64,000 nt of DNA from Bacteroidetes bacterium 47-18 (GTDB lineage Bacteria > Bacteroidota > Bacteroidia > Chitinophagales > Chitinophagaceae). The stretch lies in NCBI GenBank assembly GCA_001897155.1, contig MKSF01000037.1:179421-243420 (forward strand). The letters are read 5' to 3'. Numbering within the stretch: position 1 is the stretch's first letter; every line of letters begins with the position of its first letter. The notes under the pieces were generated by a model. The model was not told the origin of the DNA. It was given only the letters and a program-made list of their open reading frames with translations, and did not search any database. Positions 8,311 to 17,031 of this stretch are shown here, in pieces. The position numbers were made by a program, and so were the translations under genes.

Positions 8311-8490
8311 AATTTTTGTGGTTGGACAATACACTGTTCTTGGTAGTTAAATTACGGATATTATTCAGCGCAGTAGCATGTTATTATAAAGGAGATGGTA
8401 AGGGCTTACCGGATATAATAAAAACAATGCTGTCTGAAAGTCTCTTGTATTGTCACATTGAGCTTGTCGAAATGTGATAGGTATCAATAA

Positions 8491-8545
8491 AACAACCCTG
8501 TCAATATTTCGGCTTAGCGCCATATGACAGGGTTGTTTTCTTTTT
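8491..8545 (-). terminator. Terminator of the tRNA-Ala/tRNA-Val unit
   Basis: AACAACCCTGTCA at 8491-8503 pairs perfectly with TGACAGGGTTGTT at 8525-8537, and T-rich tails are present on both strands. It lies directly downstream of tRNA-Val on the minus strand. Confidence 0.75.
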
Positions 8546-8562
8546 AGACAGACTCATAAATG

Positions 8563-8637
8563 TGGGCAATACCGGGTTCGAACCAGTGACCCCTACCTTG
8601 TCGAGGTAGTGCTCTAAACCAGCTGAGCTAATTGCCC
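8563..8637 (-). tRNA. tRNA-Val (anticodon GAC)
   Basis: The cloverleaf reads: acceptor GGGCAAT/ATTGCCC with discriminator A, D-arm GCTC..GAGC, anticodon stem CTACC/GGTAG, T-arm with GGTTCGAACC. The seven-base anticodon loop is TCGACAA, giving anticodon GAC. Position 33 is C instead of the almost universal U. The acceptor and D-arm resemble E. coli tRNA-Val. CCA is not encoded. It is transcribed with tRNA-Ala from the promoter at 8767-8774. Confidence 0.93.
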
Positions 8638-8677
8638 CTCTTACAGTAAAAACCCACTCTCAGAGTGGGCTTTGCGG

Positions 8678-8750
<73 letters not shown>

Positions 8751-8766
8751 TTTTTGGAATTGTTTG

Positions 8767-8774
8767 CAAATATA
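8767..8774 (-). promoter_or_regulatory. -7 element of the tRNA-Ala/Val unit
   Basis: CAAATATA on the plus strand is TATATTTG on the minus strand, 16 bp upstream of the mature tRNA-Ala 5' end. Confidence 0.6.
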
Positions 8775-8849
8775 ATAAGCTTTTTGATTCCAGCATCATA
8801 TTGCCCTCATAAATTTAAATTTATTTTTCAGGTATATAAAATGCCCGGC

Positions 8850-9824
8850 TTACAGCTTGTGCTGCTTATTCGTCAGTACATTTTCCAGTGTCCATTCGAC
8901 AGTAGACCCGAACGGGTGCTGGCGGACGGCACAGGTGTCCAAAGCGCACAGCCGGCAGGAGCGTTCCGTGCAGGCATCGGTATGGATGAACAGCTCTATC
9001 TGGTTACCGAATTTTTTCCGGATGCTGTGCTCCAGGGTACCGATGGTCTCATGGGCTTCCAGCACATTATAATACCAGGGTACGGTCATGTGGGCGTCAA
9101 TGTGGAGGATATTGCCATACTGTATGGTCCGGAGATTGTGCAGGTCTATCCAGTCCGCCTGTCTTTCCGTATTGATATGGGCTATCAGTTGCTTGAGCAG
9201 CTTCATATTGGCCTCATCCATGATCCCGGCAAGGGATTTCCGGAGCACGGTATAGCCGCTGTAAATGATAACAAGCGCAAAGACGGCGGCAATAAGGGTA
9301 TCGAGTAGCTGGATACCCGTGATCTTGATGATCACCAGTCCTGCGAGGATGCCCAGGGTGGAATAGGTATCGGAAAGCAGGTGCCGGCCCCCGGATTCTA
9401 TAGCGATGGAATGGTTTTTCTGGCCGTAATGTTTGGCGTACCATCCGAATCCTCCGTTAATGAGGGCGGTGCTGCTCACCAGTAAGATTCCCCAGTTCAG
9501 TTCGAGCAGGGGCTGGAGCGTTATAAATTTTTTAATGGTTTCCGCTATGATGACCAGTCCGGCAATAATGATCAGGATGCCTTCTATGGCGGCAGACAGG
9601 TATTCCACCTTGCCATGCCCGTAAGGATGGTTCTGGTCCCGGGGCCGGGCAGAGAGCCATACGCTGTAAAGTCCCAGGAATCCCGTCGCCACATTGACCA
9701 CGCTTTCCAGCGCGTCCGTATATACGGCAACGGACCTGGTAAGGTACCAGGCAGTGATCTTGATGGCGAATACGATAACAGCCAGTATCGCAATACTGCG
9801 CTGGATGCGGATATTTTGGTTCAT
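8850..9824 (-). CDS. Cation diffusion facilitator (CDF) metal exporter
   Basis: The 324-residue inner-membrane transporter is of the CDF family, exporting divalent metals in exchange for protons. TM2 carries YTDALESVVNV (about 35-45), the place of the metal-site motif, and the family hallmark HPYGHGKVEYLSA follows at about 66-78. About six TM segments precede a cytosolic domain. The C-terminal tail is unusual, with five cysteines (CTERSCRLCALDTC) that could bind metal. The TM2 site reads D-x-x-E-x-x-x-N rather than the more common H/D-x-x-x-D, so the metal is uncertain (Zn, Fe or Mn). It is monocistronic and lies between the tRNAs and a lipoprotein gene. Confidence 0.93.
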   Translation of the reverse strand: MNQNIRIQRSIAILAVIVFAIKITAWYLTRSVAVYTDALESVVNVATGFLGLYSVWLSARPRDQNHPYGHGKVEYLSAAIEGILIIIAGLVIIAETIKKFITLQPLLELNWGILLVSSTALINGGFGWYAKHYGQKNHSIAIESGGRHLLSDTYSTLGILAGLVIIKITGIQLLDTLIAAVFALVIIYSGYTVLRKSLAGIMDEANMKLLKQLIAHINTERQADWIDLHNLRTIQYGNILHIDAHMTVPWYYNVLEAHETIGTLEHSIRKKFGNQIELFIHTDACTERSCRLCALDTCAVRQHPFGSTVEWTLENVLTNKQHKL

Positions 9825-9850
9825 AGTGCCTGCTGCAAAAGGGCCGTTTA

Positions 9851-9885
9851 AAAAGCCCCTTTACTTTTAAGGTAAAGGGGCTTTT
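9851..9885 (-). terminator. Intrinsic terminator of the lipoprotein gene
   Basis: A perfect 14-bp stem (AAAAGCCCCTTTAC/GTAAAGGGGCTTTT) with a 7-nt loop lies 12 bp after the stop of the gene at 9898-10416 and upstream of the CDF gene. Confidence 0.85.
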
Positions 9886-9897
9886 CAGAAAGTAATT

Positions 9898-10416
9898 TTA
9901 ATTTTTGACTTTGGGCTTCACTAAGTAAGTCTCGTAAGTGTACAGGCGCATTTCTGTTTTGGTGGTAGACTCGTTATAGTGAACCGTCTTGATGGTAAAT
10001 TTCTTGGTATTTATCGTGGTGATCTCACCCTGCATATAAATACTGTTATCAATATCATCGGGGTTGGACCATATCTTTATATAGCTGTCCTTATTGGATA
10101 TGCTGTAATAATAATTGGTCTTATCCGGGTTATTGGCATTACATTTCAAATGATGCTCCGCTACGGAGAAATCCGATTTGGTTTCAAATTCGTAAACATT
10201 ATCCTTTATACAGTCGTCAAGGAAAGGAAAGATCTCCTTGTCTAAGGATTCTTCATTACCGTAATCCAGGTTCTCTATCAGGGATGTCAGCATCCAGTAG
10301 CTTTCCTGCAGGTATACGGGTTTGGAAACATCCACATCCCTGTCATCTATTTCCTTGGTACAGGAAGCTGTAAAGAGCAGGACGAATGAAGACAATGCGA
10401 GTAAAATCTTTTTCAT
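9898..10416 (-). CDS. Putative lipoprotein, lipocalin-like
   Basis: The 172-residue exported lipoprotein starts with a signal MKKILLALSSFVLLFTASC, with lipobox TASC and the acylated Cys at 19. The mature part has the pattern YWMLTSLIENL ... CNANN ... YYYSISNKD ... IYMQGEITTINTKKFTIKT, recalling the small lipocalin-like lipoproteins common in Bacteroidota. Family assignment is tentative. Two further cysteines (in DDCIKDN and LKCNANN) could form a disulfide. It is monocistronic with a strong terminator. Confidence 0.72.
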   Translation of the reverse strand: MKKILLALSSFVLLFTASCTKEIDDRDVDVSKPVYLQESYWMLTSLIENLDYGNEESLDKEIFPFLDDCIKDNVYEFETKSDFSVAEHHLKCNANNPDKTNYYYSISNKDSYIKIWSNPDDIDNSIYMQGEITTINTKKFTIKTVHYNESTTKTEMRLYTYETYLVKPKVKN

Positions 10417-10521
10417 ATATAAGTTCTGATTTGCTATAAATACACATAAAATATTATTCCCACATTAAGCGGGAATACGAATTCTTGTATAAATGTAGTA
10501 ATTAAATTTGATTTTTGCGAA

Positions 10522-10929
10522 TCAGCTGCTGATTTTTTTTCGCCTGGACCGGATACGGTTCTTTATCTTTAAAAATCCCCATATAGCGACATTGACGATC
10601 ATTACTTTCAGCGAGGACTTTGCTACTACCCTGAGAATGGAAGCGGACATTTTTCTGGAAGGAAGGAGGCTGAAAGGTATCTGCCGTACCAGGCTGCCAA
10701 CGGGGACCAAGCTGAGGAGACCCGGCATAAATCCGGCAAGGTTCAGGGAGCCTTTATTTTTACCCTTTTTGTGTTTCTTTTTCCCGCTGCCTCCTGAGCC
10801 GGTTATTAAAGACAGGGGATTGGTCACCACACCCAGCAGATCTTCCTCTATTGCCGCACATTTGGCATTCATCTTCCTTTGCGCAGCATTCAGGTCATCC
10901 AGTGATTTATATTTTTTCTTCTTGGCCAT
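10522..10929 (-). CDS. Very basic small protein, third gene of a YtxH/holin-like group
   Basis: The 135-residue protein of unknown function begins MAKKKKYKSLDDLNAAQRK and has a Lys/Gly-rich middle (GSGKKKHKKGKNKG), a hydrophobic segment about 64-90 and a basic end RSRRKKISS. It lies 12 bp after the holin-like gene and is almost certainly co-transcribed. The layout resembles the YqjD/YqjE/YqjK envelope gene groups of other bacteria, but no direct homology is claimed. Confidence 0.7.
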   Translation of the reverse strand: MAKKKKYKSLDDLNAAQRKMNAKCAAIEEDLLGVVTNPLSLITGSGGSGKKKHKKGKNKGSLNLAGFMPGLLSLVPVGSLVRQIPFSLLPSRKMSASILRVVAKSSLKVMIVNVAIWGFLKIKNRIRSRRKKISS

Positions 10930-10941
10930 ACGCTGTGTGAT

Positions 10942-11313
10942 TTAGGAGTGTTTGACTGCCTCATCTTCATTATCGCCGGAGGACTTTTTCTTGGTAGCGG
11001 TCAGTATGCTGACGAACTTGTTTCCAAAAAACCTGATGATGTGCTTACTGGACATGAATACGATGATTATGAACAACAATAATGCGCAGCCTACTATAAA
11101 ATAGCCTAAGAATCTGCTGTCCATCATCTCACATACCCATTCTGCCAGACCAATACTTAAAAACAAGATAACGATAAAGGATACCAGGATGGACATCACC
11201 ACGAAGATGATGTAGGCCATGGCATTCGCCAGCTTTTCTATTACCTCCAGCCTTACAATCTCAAATCTCAACTGTAAGTACTCTGTTATCTTATTTTTTA
11301 TATTACCGAACAA
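10942..11313 (-). CDS. Phage-holin-like / YqjE-type inner membrane protein
   Basis: The 123-residue protein has an amphipathic N-terminus (NIKNKITEYLQLRFEIVRLEVIEKLA) followed by two TM helices at about 31-57 and 68-87 and a polar, charged C-terminus. This matches the holin-X/YqjE superfamily, which despite its name is chromosomal and not a sign of a prophage. It is followed by the basic protein and preceded by ytxH. Proposed roles in the family concern envelope stress. This is family knowledge and not seen here. Confidence 0.8.
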   Translation of the reverse strand: MFGNIKNKITEYLQLRFEIVRLEVIEKLANAMAYIIFVVMSILVSFIVILFLSIGLAEWVCEMMDSRFLGYFIVGCALLLFIIIVFMSSKHIIRFFGNKFVSILTATKKKSSGDNEDEAVKHS

Positions 11314-11349
11314 ATTATTTGAATTTTTTTGCCAAAGAATAAAAACAAA

Positions 11350-11382
11350 TGCCCATAATGCATTTTAAATGCATTATGGGCA
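11350..11382 (-). terminator. Hairpin after ytxH
   Basis: A nearly perfect palindrome (16-nt arms TGCCCATAATGCATTT and its complement) lies between ytxH and the holin-like gene on the minus strand. It may terminate or partly attenuate transcription, so ytxH could be expressed more strongly than the two following genes. Confidence 0.65.
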
Positions 11383-11395
11383 GGATTTTAATTTT

Positions 11396-11593
11396 CTAGT
11401 CCTGAAAGATCTCTTCTTCAATATCTTTCGCTTTCTTGGTCAGTCGGCCTTTTAACTGATTCAGTTTGTCCTTGATACTATCCAGTTGTTCATTCCTTTT
11501 TTCGCTGTCAGTTGCGATCACATAACCTACGGCAGCGCCTACTGCTGCACCGATCAATAAAGTTGCTACTGCTTTTCCAACATTGTTTGCCAT
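11396..11593 (-). CDS. YtxH domain-containing protein
   Basis: The 65-residue protein has one glycine/alanine-rich hydrophobic segment (LLIGAAVGAAVGYVIAT, about 12-28) followed by a charged coiled-coil helix (RNEQLDSIKDKLNQLKGRLTKKAKDIEEE). This is the standard layout of short YtxH/gas-vesicle-like stress proteins. It is the first gene upstream of the holin-like and basic proteins. Confidence 0.88.
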   Translation of the reverse strand: MANNVGKAVATLLIGAAVGAAVGYVIATDSEKRNEQLDSIKDKLNQLKGRLTKKAKDIEEEIFQD

Positions 11594-11758
11594 AATATTA
11601 ATATTTATAATTGTTTAATAAATGAAAAATTTTCAGCACAGGATTTTCTCCTATATTGCATTCGCAAGATAATTAAAATCTGATGCTTAGACAACAATAT
11701 ACATGTCCGAATTGTTGACTAATTTAAAAATTCACATATCTTTAATAACTATCCCTTT

Positions 11759-12823
11759 ATGAAAAGTATTCATCCACAGGTTCTCAAGCAGATCGGATTG
11801 CTTTTGTCCATCTTATTTCTTGCTATCCTGCTGATCTGGCAACTATGGTATTTTGTTCCGGGTCTTTTGGGAGCAGTTACCTTATATATCTGCCTGCGTA
11901 AATGGTTCTTTTATCTTACCATTATCAAACGCTGGAGAAGATGGATGGCCGTCTTCGTTGTGATGGCCACAACCTTTCTTACCATGGTGCTGCCTGTTTT
12001 CGGGATTGTGCAGTTGCTGCTGCCTAAGATCACCTATGCTATCAATCACACGGATATGTTCATGGATATCTTCAATAAGGCGAAACTGCTCCTTGCAGAA
12101 TACTTTCCCGAATTTAAAATATCAGAGGACCAGATACAGTCGGCTATCAGGACCACTACCAATGTGCTGACCAAAACGATGACCGGGACGGCGCACGTGC
12201 TGGTAAATGTGCTTGTAGCCTTCTTTATCCTTTACTTTATGCTGCAGAGCGGCCGGCAGATGGAGCGCGGCCTGCGGAGATACATGCCGCTGAAGGAATC
12301 CAACTCATCTTCTCTGTGGGACGAGACCAGGAATATGGTCATATCCAACGCCGTCGGCATTCCGGTACTGACGATCTGCCAGTGCATGGTAGCCATACTG
12401 GGCTACTGGATATTCAAAGTAGACCAGTTCGTCTTCTGGGGGCTGCTGACAGGCGCAGCGTCCATTATACCGGTGGTGGGCTGCATGGCCGTATATGTAC
12501 CCCTGACCCTGTACCTGTTTGCCACAGGCGATACGGGCAGCGCGATCGGGGTCTTCCTGTACAGTGCCATCATCACCTCCAATATTGACAACGTGCTCCG
12601 TTTCACCATCCTGAAGAGGATCGGGGACGTGCATCCGATCATTACGGTGTTCGGCGTGATAATGGGGTTGCAGATCTTCGGCATTATGGGCCTTATCTTC
12701 GGGCCTTTGCTACTGGCCTACTTCATATTGCTGTTTAAGGTATACTACAGGGAATTTCACGCCAAGGCGCCCGTCCGGGAGATAAAAGTGGTGGAAAATC
12801 CTGCAGCTTCCACAGATAATTAG
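11759..12823 (+). CDS. AI-2E family transporter (PerM/YdiK-like)
   Basis: The 354-residue polytopic membrane protein has the AI-2E family layout: two N-terminal TM helices, one at about 68-88, a soluble region (about 95-145), then TM helices to residue 335. The conserved C-terminal core includes LTGAASIIPVVGCMAVYVPLTLYL, SNIDNVLRFTILKRIGDVHPIITVFGVIMGLQIFGIMGLIFGPLL, typical of the family. Members export small molecules or act as Na+/H+ antiporters, so the substrate cannot be named. It is followed 50 bp later by mutL, which has its own -7 element. Confidence 0.93.
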   Translation: MKSIHPQVLKQIGLLLSILFLAILLIWQLWYFVPGLLGAVTLYICLRKWFFYLTIIKRWRRWMAVFVVMATTFLTMVLPVFGIVQLLLPKITYAINHTDMFMDIFNKAKLLLAEYFPEFKISEDQIQSAIRTTTNVLTKTMTGTAHVLVNVLVAFFILYFMLQSGRQMERGLRRYMPLKESNSSSLWDETRNMVISNAVGIPVLTICQCMVAILGYWIFKVDQFVFWGLLTGAASIIPVVGCMAVYVPLTLYLFATGDTGSAIGVFLYSAIITSNIDNVLRFTILKRIGDVHPIITVFGVIMGLQIFGIMGLIFGPLLLAYFILLFKVYYREFHAKAPVREIKVVENPAASTDN

Positions 12824-12843
12824 ATAGTCACGGGGTCTTTGTT

Positions 12844-12851
12844 TAAATTTG
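12844..12851 (+). promoter_or_regulatory. -7 element (TAAATTTG) of mutL
   Basis: TAnnTTTG match 22 bp before the GTG start of mutL. Confidence 0.55.
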
Positions 12852-12873
12852 TATTTGAAAAGAAGAAAAGACC

Positions 12874-14778
12874 GTGTCAGATATTATACAATTACTACCC
12901 GATCATTTAGCGAACCAGATTGCAGCAGGAGAGGTGATACAACGCCCGGCCTCCGCGGTAAAGGAGCTGATGGAAAATGCTATTGATGCCGGCGCAACAG
13001 ACATACAGCTCATTATAAAGGATGCCGGGAAAGAGCTGATCCAGGTGGTGGACAACGGGAAAGGCATGTCGCCGATGGACGCGAGGATGAGCTTTGAAAG
13101 GCATGCCACTTCCAAGATCAGGAAGATAGAAGACCTGTTCTCCATAGCTACTATGGGCTTCCGTGGTGAGGCCCTTGCTTCCATAGCGGCCGTAGCGCAG
13201 GTGGAGATGAAGACCAGGCGGCGGGAGGACGAGCTGGGTACCCATATCGTAATAGAAGGTTCCCAGGTGCTGACGCAGGAGCCTGCTGCCTGCAATGAAG
13301 GGACAAGCATATGTATAAAGAACCTTTTTTACAATGTTCCTGCCAGGCGGAAATTCCTCAAATCCAATACTACCGAGTTTAAGAATATCGTGGAGGAATT
13401 TACAAGGATCGTATTGACCTACCCGCACTTATCCTTTAAATTGTTTCATAACAACGTGGAGCAGATGCACCTGCCTGCCGGCAGCCTGAAGGCAAGGATC
13501 ACCAATACCCTGGGTACCCGTTATGAAAAGCATCTTATACCGGTGGAGGAAAAGATGGAGGACATTCATATCCACGGGTTCATCGGCAAGCCGGATATTG
13601 CCACCAAAACAAGAGGTAACCAATACTTTTTCGTCAATAACAGGTTTATAAAAAGCCCTTACCTGCATCACGCGGTGGCCAAGGCATTTGAAGGGCTTAT
13701 AGAAAAGGAGGCCCATCCTTTTTATGCTATTTATTTTGAGCTGCACCCGGAAAAGGTGGATGTCAATGTGCATCCCACCAAGCAGGAAGTCAAATTTGAG
13801 GATGAGCAGCTACTGTATGCCTACGTCCAGAGCGCCGTTAAACATGCACTTTCCATACATAATATCGCCCCTTCTATAGATTTCAGCCTGAATCCGGATA
13901 TTACCAACCTGGACGCGCTGCGGCTGCCTGCGACCGAAAAGGACATCGACCAGGTGGCCGGAGGGTACCTGACCCAAACCTTTTCACAGGGAGGAAAGGC
14001 GCACTTTATAGAAAAGAAAGATGACCTCAGGGAATGGAAGCACCAGAAAGAACAGCTGTACAACCCCTGGACAGGATTTGACAGCAGGGAAAGATCAGCA
14101 TTTTCACTGCCCGGGCTGCCGGATAATACGATCCCTTCCAAGCTGATGTTCGATACTGCCGGAGACGATAAAGATCATGGTAATGCTTCCCGGGAGGATT
14201 TTTTTGATCAGACCGTTCCCGTATCTGCTCACCAGTCCGTACTGCAGTGGGATGAGTTTTTGCTTTCCACTGTGAAGTCCGGCCTGCTGCTGATACATAA
14301 GAAACGCGCGCTGGAAAGGATCGCCTATGAAAAGCTGAAAAAAAGGGCCGTTCGACAGCAGCCGGCCACGCAGACCCTGCTGTTTCCCGCGTCCATGGAA
14401 CTATCGCCTGCAGATGGCATCTTCCTGGAAAGCATCCTGCCGGATCTCGCGGTACTGGGCTTTGATATCTCTTTAACGGGCAACTATACCTATTGCATCC
14501 AGGGTGTGCCCATAGATATCCCGTCAGGTAAGGAGCTGCAGGTGCTGGAAGGTATCATAGAGCAATTGCTGCATTCAGACCAGGATCCGTCCAACTCGGT
14601 ACAGGAAAAGATCATACAGTCCATAGCCAGGAGAATGTCCTGGGATCATAAGCTGGAAAAGGAAGAATCACAGGCGCTGATAGATGAGCTCTTTGCCTGT
14701 GAGCAGCCTAACTATACCCCGGACGGCCAGCAGACCTTTACCGTGATTTCCAAGGAAGGATTGCTGGACCTGCTGTAA
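12874..14778 (+). CDS. mutL: DNA mismatch repair protein MutL
   Basis: The 634-residue protein has a complete N-terminal GHKL ATPase: ENAIDAGA at 34-41, DNGKGM near 61-66, RHATSKI and GFRGEALASIA. The transducer domain contains KSPYLHHAV and VDVNVHPTKQEVKF. It couples MutS recognition to strand incision. The start is GTG. The C-terminal dimerisation domain is present (FACEQPNYTPDGQQ), but the place of the endonuclease motif DQHA(X)2E(X)4E reads HKKRALERIAYE (about 475-486), lacking the aspartate and the Gln-His pair. The nicking activity of this MutL is therefore doubtful or uses altered ligands. Confidence 0.97.
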   Translation: MSDIIQLLPDHLANQIAAGEVIQRPASAVKELMENAIDAGATDIQLIIKDAGKELIQVVDNGKGMSPMDARMSFERHATSKIRKIEDLFSIATMGFRGEALASIAAVAQVEMKTRRREDELGTHIVIEGSQVLTQEPAACNEGTSICIKNLFYNVPARRKFLKSNTTEFKNIVEEFTRIVLTYPHLSFKLFHNNVEQMHLPAGSLKARITNTLGTRYEKHLIPVEEKMEDIHIHGFIGKPDIATKTRGNQYFFVNNRFIKSPYLHHAVAKAFEGLIEKEAHPFYAIYFELHPEKVDVNVHPTKQEVKFEDEQLLYAYVQSAVKHALSIHNIAPSIDFSLNPDITNLDALRLPATEKDIDQVAGGYLTQTFSQGGKAHFIEKKDDLREWKHQKEQLYNPWTGFDSRERSAFSLPGLPDNTIPSKLMFDTAGDDKDHGNASREDFFDQTVPVSAHQSVLQWDEFLLSTVKSGLLLIHKKRALERIAYEKLKKRAVRQQPATQTLLFPASMELSPADGIFLESILPDLAVLGFDISLTGNYTYCIQGVPIDIPSGKELQVLEGIIEQLLHSDQDPSNSVQEKIIQSIARRMSWDHKLEKEESQALIDELFACEQPNYTPDGQQTFTVISKEGLLDLL

Positions 14779-14849
14779 GCAGGAAGGTCTTATCCCCCGT
14801 AAAACGGTAATTTTACCCGGGATGCCGGGGAACAAACGTGTTTTGATGC

Positions 14850-14857
14850 TATATTTG
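14850..14857 (+). promoter_or_regulatory. -7 element (TATATTTG) of the S9 peptidase gene
   Basis: TAnnTTTG match 28 bp upstream of the ATG at 14886. Confidence 0.5.
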
Positions 14858-14885
14858 AACTAATGTCAATCTATATATACATTTT

Positions 14886-16898
14886 ATGATCAAAAAAATA
14901 CTTTCAGCAGGCTGCCTGGTGCTGGCAGCAATAGGGCTCCGGGCCCAGCGGCCCCTTACGCCGGAAGCGCTCTGGGAGCTGGGAAGAGTGGGAACGGTGG
15001 GGATCTCACCGGACGGCAGCTATACGTTGTACAGGGTGACAAAAACGGATCTTAAGACCGAAAAAAACACCAGCGCGCTTTACCTGCTTAATAATAAGAC
15101 CGGAGCATCTGAAGCCGCCGGGTTCTTCGGAGACAGATCTTTTATCCAGTGGGACAAGAACGGTATCTATGCCAATGACAAGGAAGGCAATATCTGGCTG
15201 ACCAAAGATAGGGGAGCCAGCTGGGTAAGCATTGCTTCGGGTTATAAGGATGCGGAAACGATCCGCATCAGCCCCAATGGCAGGTATGTGGCATTTTCAA
15301 AGCCTGTAGCAGTGCATAAGGTCGCCGGCAATGAACTATACAATGACGTGCCTAATGCCACCGCGCAGGTTTATACCGATCTTAATTTCCGTCATTGGGA
15401 TACGTGGTATGATGGAAAAGTGTCACACCTGTTCGTAGCGCCGCTGAAAGAGGCCGCCGCTGCCCGGGACCTGCTGGAAGGTATGCCCTATGATTGCCCC
15501 ACCAAGCCGTTCGGCGGCACGGAAGATTATGTATGGAGCCCCGACAGCGATTTCCTGGTGTATGTCACCAAGAAAAAGTCGGGTAAGGAATATGCTGTAA
15601 GCACCAATACCGATATCTATATGTATAATATCGCCGGCGGGCATACCTCCAATCTTTCCGAAGGCATGATGGGTTATGACCTGGCGCCGCAATTTAACAG
15701 CACCGGCACCCGGCTGGCCTGGCTCAGTATGGCAAGGGACGGGTTTGAAGCGGACAAGAACGATATCATCGTGTATGATTTTAAGACCGCTGTCCGCCAG
15801 AACCTTACACAGCATTGGGACGGCACCGTGGACGGCGGCTTCCGTTGGGATAATAATGATGCCAGGATATACTTTAATGCTACGGTCAGAGGCACCTCCC
15901 AGTTGTTTGAGGTGGCTGCCACGCCTAAAAGGACCGTGAGGCAGCTTACCGCAGGGCAGCACGATATTACAGGTATCACAGGACAGTACCAGGATAATAT
16001 CATTGTTACAAAGACCGATATGAACAGGGCTGCCGAGATCTTTAATGTCAACCTGAAGACCAGGCAGATCACGCCTTTATCACATGCCAATGACGATGCC
16101 TATGCCGGGATCGCCAGGAGTGAAGTGAGAATGCGGATGGTGAAAACAACGGATGGCAGGGAAATGGGTGTATGGGTGATTTATCCGCCGAACTTTGACA
16201 GCACTAAAAAATACCCCACGCTTTTATACTGCCAGGGAGGACCGCAGTCCGCAGTCTCCCAGTTCTACAGCGTAAGATGGAACTTCCAGCTTATGGCCGC
16301 CAACGGTTACATTGTTGTGGCACCCAACAGGAGAGGCCTGCCGGGATGGGGCGTGGAATGGAATGAGGCTATCAGCAAAGACTGGGGCGGGCAGGCGATC
16401 CGGGATTACTTAAGCGCTATTGATGATGTGTCCCGTGAAAGCTACGTGGATAAGAACAGGCTGGGCGCTGTAGGTGCCAGCTACGGCGGTTACAGCGTAT
16501 TTATGCTGGCCGGTGTGCACAACAACAGGTTCAAAACTTTTATTGCCCACTGCGGCCTATTTGATATGAGAAGCTGGTATGGTACCACAGAGGAAATGTG
16601 GTTTGCCAACTGGGACCTGGGTGGCAATTACTGGGATCACCCGGACCTGAAAGCCTATACTGCCTTTAACCCTTCCGATTATGTAGCCAGGTGGAATACG
16701 CCTATGCTCATTATCCAGGGCGGCCTGGACTTCCGTGTTCCTGCGGAGCAGGGCCTGCAGGCTTTCAAAGCAGCGCAGTTGAAAGGACTCAAATCCAAAT
16801 TACTGTATTTCCCTAATGAAAATCACTGGGTATTGCATGCTCATAACGGCCTGGTATGGCAGCGTGAATTTTTCGGCTGGCTCAAAGAGACCCTGTAA
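14886..16898 (+). CDS. Secreted S9 family prolyl-oligopeptidase-type peptidase
   Basis: The 670-residue exported serine peptidase has a signal peptide MIKKILSAGCLVLAAIGLRAQ ending near residue 21. An N-terminal WD40-like beta-propeller (about 25-400, with repeated VWSPDSDFL-type blades) precedes an alpha/beta-hydrolase domain. The catalytic triad is visible: Ser in GASYGGYS near 530, Asp in GGLDFRVP near 616 and His in NENHWVLH near 648. GGPQSAVSQFY fits the oxyanion region. Family members release dipeptides or short peptides in the periplasm. It is monocistronic with a strong terminator. Confidence 0.95.
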   Translation: MIKKILSAGCLVLAAIGLRAQRPLTPEALWELGRVGTVGISPDGSYTLYRVTKTDLKTEKNTSALYLLNNKTGASEAAGFFGDRSFIQWDKNGIYANDKEGNIWLTKDRGASWVSIASGYKDAETIRISPNGRYVAFSKPVAVHKVAGNELYNDVPNATAQVYTDLNFRHWDTWYDGKVSHLFVAPLKEAAAARDLLEGMPYDCPTKPFGGTEDYVWSPDSDFLVYVTKKKSGKEYAVSTNTDIYMYNIAGGHTSNLSEGMMGYDLAPQFNSTGTRLAWLSMARDGFEADKNDIIVYDFKTAVRQNLTQHWDGTVDGGFRWDNNDARIYFNATVRGTSQLFEVAATPKRTVRQLTAGQHDITGITGQYQDNIIVTKTDMNRAAEIFNVNLKTRQITPLSHANDDAYAGIARSEVRMRMVKTTDGREMGVWVIYPPNFDSTKKYPTLLYCQGGPQSAVSQFYSVRWNFQLMAANGYIVVAPNRRGLPGWGVEWNEAISKDWGGQAIRDYLSAIDDVSRESYVDKNRLGAVGASYGGYSVFMLAGVHNNRFKTFIAHCGLFDMRSWYGTTEEMWFANWDLGGNYWDHPDLKAYTAFNPSDYVARWNTPMLIIQGGLDFRVPAEQGLQAFKAAQLKGLKSKLLYFPNENHWVLHAHNGLVWQREFFGWLKETL

Positions 16899-16923
16899 AA
16901 CAATCTAAATATCTTTATCCGGA

Positions 16924-16957
16924 CCGGGGACCTGAAAAACAGGCCCCCGGTTTTTTT
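16924..16957 (+). terminator. Intrinsic terminator of the S9 peptidase gene
   Basis: The stem CCGGGGACCTG/CAGGCCCCCGG has one mismatch and a short A-rich loop, followed by seven T. Confidence 0.85.
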
Positions 16958-16992
16958 ATAGTGCTGTACCGGAATGACAACTACTGCCTTGC

Positions 16993-17011
16993 TGTAATAT
17001 ATATGTAATAT
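16993..17011 (+). promoter_or_regulatory. Candidate operator: TGTAATAT direct repeat
   Basis: TGTAATAT occurs at 16993-17000 and again at 17004-17011, an 11-bp period or one helical turn, immediately upstream of the -7 element of the metal-efflux operon. It is placed where a repressor would block RNA polymerase. The cognate regulator is unknown; the Fur-family gene at 23218 is the obvious local candidate. Confidence 0.35.
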
Positions 17012-17018
17012 TTTTTCC

Positions 17019-17026
17019 TATCTTTG
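17019..17026 (+). promoter_or_regulatory. -7 element (TATCTTTG) of the metal-efflux operon
   Basis: TAnnTTTG match whose expected start site falls on the GTG start codon at 17032, implying a leaderless or nearly leaderless transcript. Confidence 0.6.
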
Positions 17027-17031
17027 TTTTC

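Noticed and set aside
8453..8477. TCACATT/AATGTGA inverted pair as a regulatory site
   Set aside because: It resembles a common intergenic repeat unit of Bacteroidota genomes and lies beside no promoter. Only one copy is in the window.
10942..11313. Holin-like gene as a sign of prophage
   Set aside because: It belongs to the chromosomal YqjE/holin-X superfamily next to a YtxH gene. No other phage gene is nearby.
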